Source of the DNA: Rhodococcus sp. AW25M09
GTDB taxonomy: Bacteria > Actinomycetota > Actinomycetes > Mycobacteriales > Mycobacteriaceae
Reading direction: 5' to 3'
Length of the DNA stretch: 64,000 nt
NCBI RefSeq assembly: GCF_000333955.1
Contig: NZ_CAPS01000012.1
Location: forward strand, 62,001-126,000
Positions within the stretch are counted from its first letter, which is position 1. Each line of letters opens with the position of its first letter. This document shows, piece after piece, positions 60,604 through 64,000 of the stretch. The translations under genes were made by a program, and so were the position numbers. The notes below the pieces were generated by a model. That model had not been told where the DNA came from. It did no database searches and saw only the letters and a program-made list of their open reading frames with translations.

Positions 60604-62301
60604 CTACCCGTGGTGCACGGCCGCGTCGGTGACGAGTGCACGCGCGTGGGCGATGGCCTGCGGTGTGGTGTCGAAGACGCGTCGCGCATCGTCGTCCTTG
60701 GTGGTGAACACACCCAGTGCGACAAGGGGGCGTAGGTGTTCGGGTTTGGCTCCGGAGATGAGGACGGTGATTCCGCGGTGTTCGAGCTCGGTGATCGTGT
60801 CCTTGAGGACGATGGCCCCGGTGGCGTCGATCGTGGTGACTCGTGACATGCGCAGGATCACCACTTTCACATCCGAGACGTCGGCGAGTTCGAGCAGAAA
60901 GCTGTGCGCTGCACCGAAGAACAAGGCACCGTCGATTCGGTACGCGACGATGTGTTCACGAAGCAGCTCGCCTTCTTCCTCCGAGACTGCGTCGAGTGCG
61001 TCCAGGGGAACCTGCTCGACCGTGGCAGATCGAGCGACGGCGCGCAGGGCCAGGATTGCAGCGAAGCCGACGCCGACCGCTACCGCTGTCACGAGATCGA
61101 AGACGACCGTGACCAGGAACGTTGCCATCATCACCACGGTGTCGCCTCGACTTGCCCGGGTGATCGCCCGGATCGACGCGGTCTCGACCATCCGCACCGT
61201 CGTCGCCAGCAATACCCCGGCCAGGGCGGCGAGCGGGATGTCGGCCACGAGTCCAGCGGCGGAGTACATGATGCCCGCGAGGATCACGGCATGAGTGAGT
61301 GCCGCTAGCCTGGTCCGCGCGCCGGACCGAACATTGACTGCAGTGCGGGCAATGGCACCGGTAGCGGGAATGCCGCCGAACAGGGGCGCGGCAATGTTGG
61401 CGAGCCCCTGTCCGAACAGCTCCCGGTCGGGGTTGTGGCGAGCGCCGACGCCCATCGAGTCGGCTGCCGTCGCGGAGAGCAACGATTCCAAGGCTGCCAA
61501 AGCTGCGACGGCACAGGCCGGGGCCAACAACGCCGTCATGTCGCCCAGATGAAAGAAGCTCAGGCTCGGGACGGACAACGACGACGGAATCGCGCCGATG
61601 CGGGCGATGTCGAGGTCGAACAACTGCGTGACCACAGTTGCCGCGGCGACCGCGACCAAGGAGAACGGAATCTTCGGTACCAGACGGCCGCCCACGAGCA
61701 TGACGACCGCGACGGCGAGCGCCACGGCGGGGGTCAGGACAGTCGCATGCGAGACGAACGAACGAGCGGCGTCGAACGCGGATTGCCACACCTTCTCACC
61801 CTGAGCATCGGTGATGCCCAGAGCGGCCGGAACCTGTTGCAGCGCAATGACCACGGCGATTCCTGCGGTGAACCCTTCGATGACGGGAGCAGGCATGTAC
61901 CGCACGGCTCGGCCGACGCCTGCCGCTGCGAGCAGAAGCAGAATGACTCCGGCCATCAAGCCGACGGCGAGAACCCCGGTGGACCCGTACTTCGCCACGA
62001 TCGGCACCAGTACCACCGTCATGGCACCGGTCGGCCCCGAGACCTGGAACCGCGATCCGCCGAACACCGCGGCGACGACGCCGGCGATGATCGCTGTGGT
62101 CAGTCCCGCTGCAGCCCCGAGTCCGGTGCTGACACCGAAGCCGAGAGCCAGGGGCAACGCGACCAGGGCCACGACGAGACCGGACAGTAGGTCCGCGCCG
62201 GGTGCGCGGACGGCGGGTTTCCACTCGCTCCATCTGGGCAGGAGCGCCGTCACTGTTCTCAATGCTTCGCTGGTGCGGGTGTGGCGTGTCGGTTCGGACA
62301 T
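60604..62301 (-). CDS. SulP family anion transporter with STAS domain (Rv3273-like position)
   Basis: A 565-residue SulP transporter. The family pattern is [20 protein letters not shown] and [20 protein letters not shown]; the C-terminal STAS domain has [20 protein letters not shown]. It lacks the carbonic anhydrase domain of M. tuberculosis Rv3273, which also lies beside fadE25. Bicarbonate is therefore a possible substrate. ATG 62301 has AAGG upstream. A TTGC...GCAA operator precedes it and its ArsR regulator lies upstream on the same strand. Confidence 0.9.
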   Translation of the reverse strand: MSEPTRHTRTSEALRTVTALLPRWSEWKPAVRAPGADLLSGLVVALVALPLALGFGVSTGLGAAAGLTTAIIAGVVAAVFGGSRFQVSGPTGAMTVVLVPIVAKYGSTGVLAVGLMAGVILLLLAAAGVGRAVRYMPAPVIEGFTAGIAVVIALQQVPAALGITDAQGEKVWQSAFDAARSFVSHATVLTPAVALAVAVVMLVGGRLVPKIPFSLVAVAAATVVTQLFDLDIARIGAIPSSLSVPSLSFFHLGDMTALLAPACAVAALAALESLLSATAADSMGVGARHNPDRELFGQGLANIAAPLFGGIPATGAIARTAVNVRSGARTRLAALTHAVILAGIMYSAAGLVADIPLAALAGVLLATTVRMVETASIRAITRASRGDTVVMMATFLVTVVFDLVTAVAVGVGFAAILALRAVARSATVEQVPLDALDAVSEEEGELLREHIVAYRIDGALFFGAAHSFLLELADVSDVKVVILRMSRVTTIDATGAIVLKDTITELEHRGITVLISGAKPEHLRPLVALGVFTTKDDDARRVFDTTPQAIAHARALVTDAAVHHG

Positions 62302-62343
62302 CACTGGGCCTTCTGACAACTATTCGATCCCTGATCTATCTGA

Positions 62344-62359
62344 TTGCTAAGTTTAGCAA
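62344..62359. promoter_or_regulatory. ArsR operator upstream of SulP gene
   Basis: TTGCTAAGTTTAGCAA is a perfect inverted repeat (7-bp arms, 2-bp centre), 43 nt before the SulP start. It matches the site upstream of arsR-like at 62808-62823 in 12 of 16 positions. Confidence 0.75.
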
Positions 62360-62410
62360 GTAACGAATCAGGAAGACAGGGAGTCGGTCGTCACTCCGAA
62401 AGCACGCAGG

Positions 62411-62767
62411 TCAGGCGCGGTACGGCGCGCGCATCCCCGACTCACCGTCCAACAACTCGGCCTGGTTGGCCACCACTCCGGTGAGTATTTCCCGCGCCAC
62501 CACCAGCAGGTCTGCCACTTTCGGCGACGTCAGCGTGTACGAGACCGACAAACCTTCCCGAGTGCCCTCGATGAGGCCGGCGCGTCGGAGGATGGACAAC
62601 TGCTGCGACAGGTTCGCCGGCTCGATGCCTACTTCCGGCAGCATCTCGGACACCGCGTATTCGCGCTCGCTCAACAACTCCAGCACTCGAATTCGTGCAG
62701 GATGCGCCAGCGTCTTGAAGAAATCTGCCTTCATTCGGTACAGCGGCCTGCTCGAATCCGTGGCCAT
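62411..62767 (-). CDS. ArsR/SmtB-family regulator without cysteines
   Basis: A 118-residue winged-helix protein. The helix-turn-helix is IEPANLSQQLSILRRAGLIE. It contains no cysteine at all, so it lacks the usual ELCVC arsenic site and the persulfide-sensing Cys pair of BigR/SqrR. Its effector must be different. ATG 62767 has GGAAGG 5 nt upstream. Two matching palindromes flank it, before SulP and before itself, pointing to autoregulation and control of SulP. Confidence 0.9.
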   Translation of the reverse strand: MATDSSRPLYRMKADFFKTLAHPARIRVLELLSEREYAVSEMLPEVGIEPANLSQQLSILRRAGLIEGTREGLSVSYTLTSPKVADLLVVAREILTGVVANQAELLDGESGMRAPYRA

Positions 62768-62807
62768 GACATCCTTCCGGGTCACCCGACACCGCGTGGC
62801 AGGCTAC

Positions 62808-62823
62808 TTGCGAACACTAGCAA
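62808..62823. promoter_or_regulatory. ArsR operator in its own promoter
   Basis: TTGCGAACACTAGCAA shares TTGC-x-AA and TAGCAA with the perfect palindrome at 62344. It sits 41 nt before the regulator start. Confidence 0.65.
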
Positions 62824-62896
62824 TCAATTACTCGCATCGAAGGGCCTCGGAAGGACGTCCTCCCTGCCCGCACCGAAGTCCGCTACCTTCACTCCC

Positions 62897-63544
62897 ATGA
62901 GCCCAGAACCCGAGGAATCGACCGACTTCAGGCTGACGGTGGCCACGGCGGCCCTGGATCTGTTCTCGGTCAAGGGCTACGAGTCGACGACGGTGGACGA
63001 CATCGCCGGGGCGGCCGGGATCTCGCGACGGACGTTCTTTCGCCAATTCCGCGCCAAGGAAGACGTCGTCTTCGCCGATCACGAAATACTGCTCGAGCAG
63101 GCCGGTGCCTTTCTCGAGTCGAACGAGGGCGATCCCTGGCAAGCGGTGTGCGACGCCGCGCAACTGGTGTACGAGCGATTCTCCGACTGGAAGGAGATGT
63201 CGCGGCTGCGCTACCAGGTAGTCCACCGCATCCCGGCCTTGCGCGACCGAGAAATCGTGACCGTCTTCCGGTACGACCGGCTTTTCGTCGACTATCTGCA
63301 GCAGAGGCTGCCCGATCATTCGCACCTCGAGATTCTGCAGTTCTCCGCCACGGTGACCGCCACCCACAACTACATTCTTCGGCGGATGATTCGCGACGGC
63401 CTTCCCACGTCCGTCGACGATCTGCGGTCTGCGTTGGCCCAGGTTCGGGCGCAGTTCCTCGGCGAGATCGTCGTCGCATCGTTCCCACGGGGCGTTTCTG
63501 TCGCCAAAGTCGTCGACGCGTTGGCGGATCACACAACTGGCTGA
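62897..63544 (+). CDS. TetR family regulator
   Basis: A 215-residue TetR regulator. The helix-turn-helix is STTVDDIAGAAGISRRTFFR followed by QFRAKEDVVFADHE. ATG 62897 follows TACCTT (62885-62890) by 6 nt, suggesting a leaderless mRNA. It lies just upstream of fadE25, whose promoter carries two identical-arm palindromes, so it is a likely regulator of that gene. Confidence 0.88.
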   Translation: MSPEPEESTDFRLTVATAALDLFSVKGYESTTVDDIAGAAGISRRTFFRQFRAKEDVVFADHEILLEQAGAFLESNEGDPWQAVCDAAQLVYERFSDWKEMSRLRYQVVHRIPALRDREIVTVFRYDRLFVDYLQQRLPDHSHLEILQFSATVTATHNYILRRMIRDGLPTSVDDLRSALAQVRAQFLGEIVVASFPRGVSVAKVVDALADHTTG

Positions 63545-63560
63545 AGCGTCGCCTCGAGGT

Positions 63561-63646
63561 GGCACTCAGTGCCGCAAAACGGTGGCCCGCTCTTGAATCA
63601 TGCAAAATCTGGGCGTAGAGTTGACATATCCTTGGCACTGAGTGCC
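63561..63646 (+). promoter_or_regulatory. fadE25 promoter with twin operators
   Basis: GGCACTCAGTGCC (63561-63573) and GGCACTGAGTGCC (63634-63646) are perfect palindromes with the same arms. Between them TTGAAT (63593-63598) and TAGAGT (63616-63621) are spaced by 17 nt. The operators flank this promoter. Confidence 0.7.
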
Positions 63647-63691
63647 CTTTGCCAGCAGTGCTGACCCCTACCTTCAAGGAGCGTGGCCGAC

Positions 63692-64000
63692 ATGGCCGGA
63701 AATCCCGACTTCGATCTGTATCAATCGCCCGAGGAGCACAACGAACTGCGTGCTGCCATCCGCGCGCTGTCGGAGAAGGAGATCGCCCCGTACGCCAAAG
63801 AGGTGGACGAGGACTCACGTTTCCCCGAAGAGGCCCTCAAAGCCCTCAACGCGTCCGGCTTCAACGCCATCCACGTTCCCGAGGAGTACGACGGCCAGGG
63901 TGCCGACTCGGTCGCTGCCTGCATCGTCATCGAAGAGGTCGCTCGCGTCTGCGGCTCGTCGTCGCTGATCCCCGCCGTCAACAAGCTCGGCACGATGGGA
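63692..64000 (+). CDS. fadE25: Acyl-CoA dehydrogenase FadE25-like, 5' part
   Basis: The first 103 codons of a flavin-dependent acyl-CoA dehydrogenase that continues beyond the window. DFDLYQSPEEHNELRAAIR and FNAIHVPEEYDGQGADSV are typical of the N-terminal helical domain, and the run closely resembles M. tuberculosis FadE25 (Rv3274c). It catalyses the first step of beta-oxidation. ATG 63692 follows AAGGAGCG by about 9 nt. Position beside SulP matches M. tuberculosis. Confidence 0.88.
   Translation, partial: MAGNPDFDLYQSPEEHNELRAAIRALSEKEIAPYAKEVDEDSRFPEEALKALNASGFNAIHVPEEYDGQGADSVAACIVIEEVARVCGSSSLIPAVNKLGTMG

Noticed and set aside
63561-63646. HrcA CIRCE element
   Set aside because: The arms resemble GCACTC but CIRCE has a 9-nt spacer and TTA/TAA flanks; here the spacer is 1 nt and the gene is fadE25.
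1-64000. tRNA, rRNA, insertion sequences or prophage
   Set aside because: I looked for cloverleaf-like spacers, transposase motifs and integrase motifs and saw none; gaps are all under 300 bp and mostly explained by promoters or hairpins.

Overview
The window is high-GC actinobacterial DNA from a mycolic-acid-producing member of the Mycobacteriales, most likely a Rhodococcus-type organism. The support is indirect but consistent: MMPL-family transporters, a PimC-type phosphatidylinositol mannosyltransferase, a penicillin-binding lipoprotein like mycobacterial PbpLipo, a SulP gene beside fadE25 as in M. tuberculosis (Rv3273/Rv3274c), many GTG starts, many 4-nt ATGA/GTGA overlaps, and several candidate leaderless starts. 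I saw no rRNA, tRNA, insertion sequence, prophage or CRISPR array. The window looks chromosomal, with no gene-free stretch above 300 bp.

Layout. (1) 1-8.6 kb: two tandem MMPL transporters, the first cut by the window edge and carrying a long Asn-Gly repeat tail, separated by a 34-bp tandem repeat array. Then come a DUF2339 membrane protein, a DUF1707 protein, pimC and an SRPBCC protein. (2) 8.6-17.4 kb: a small acidic protein, a NarL-type two-component system translationally coupled to an AI-2E-family exporter, a divergent membrane adenylate cyclase separated by only 16 bp, a YbhN-like flippase, a frameshifted yceI, a DUF3054 protein and nhaA. (3) 17.5-23.8 kb: an APC permease and a tightly overlapping arsenic operon (arsR-acr3-arsC-arsO plus a second flavoprotein with a Cys-rich tail), then a TauE/SafE exporter. 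(4) 23.8-32.4 kb: a catalytically degenerate PBP beside its intact paralogue, a conserved protein with a palindromic operator, an ABC-F protein with a possible WhiB7-type promoter and leader peptide, a frameshifted hydrolase and an acyl-CoA synthetase.

(5) 32.5-41 kb: a polyol (sorbitol/mannitol type) locus. On the minus strand SorC regulator, binding protein, two permeases and ATPase run as one overlapping operon. Divergently lie a sorbitol-type dehydrogenase and a mannitol 2-dehydrogenase with the full catalytic triad. (6) 40.9-45.1 kb: a KtrA/KtrB potassium uptake pair and an OmpR-type two-component system. (7) 45.2-48.5 kb: a translationally coupled redox operon made of a small anchored peptide, ApbE flavin transferase, ferric-reductase-like di-heme membrane protein, NuoF-like flavin/FeS protein and a three-Cys ferredoxin. 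This is the best candidate here for an under-described system. (8) 48.5-53 kb: a TetR-SDR-FMO operon whose monooxygenase carries an in-frame stop, and an MFS transporter. (9) 53-64 kb: RNase J, MerR, SulP, a hydroxyacid dehydrogenase, a PRISE-type reductase, xylulokinase, a second SulP with its ArsR regulator and matching operators, a TetR regulator and the start of fadE25.

Three genes (yceI, an alpha/beta hydrolase, an FMO) are each broken by one single-base lesion. Without reads I cannot tell real pseudogenes from sequence errors. Several intergenic regions end in long imperfect hairpins unrelated to each other in sequence. Functional assignments rest on motif and family recognition by eye; no database search was run.
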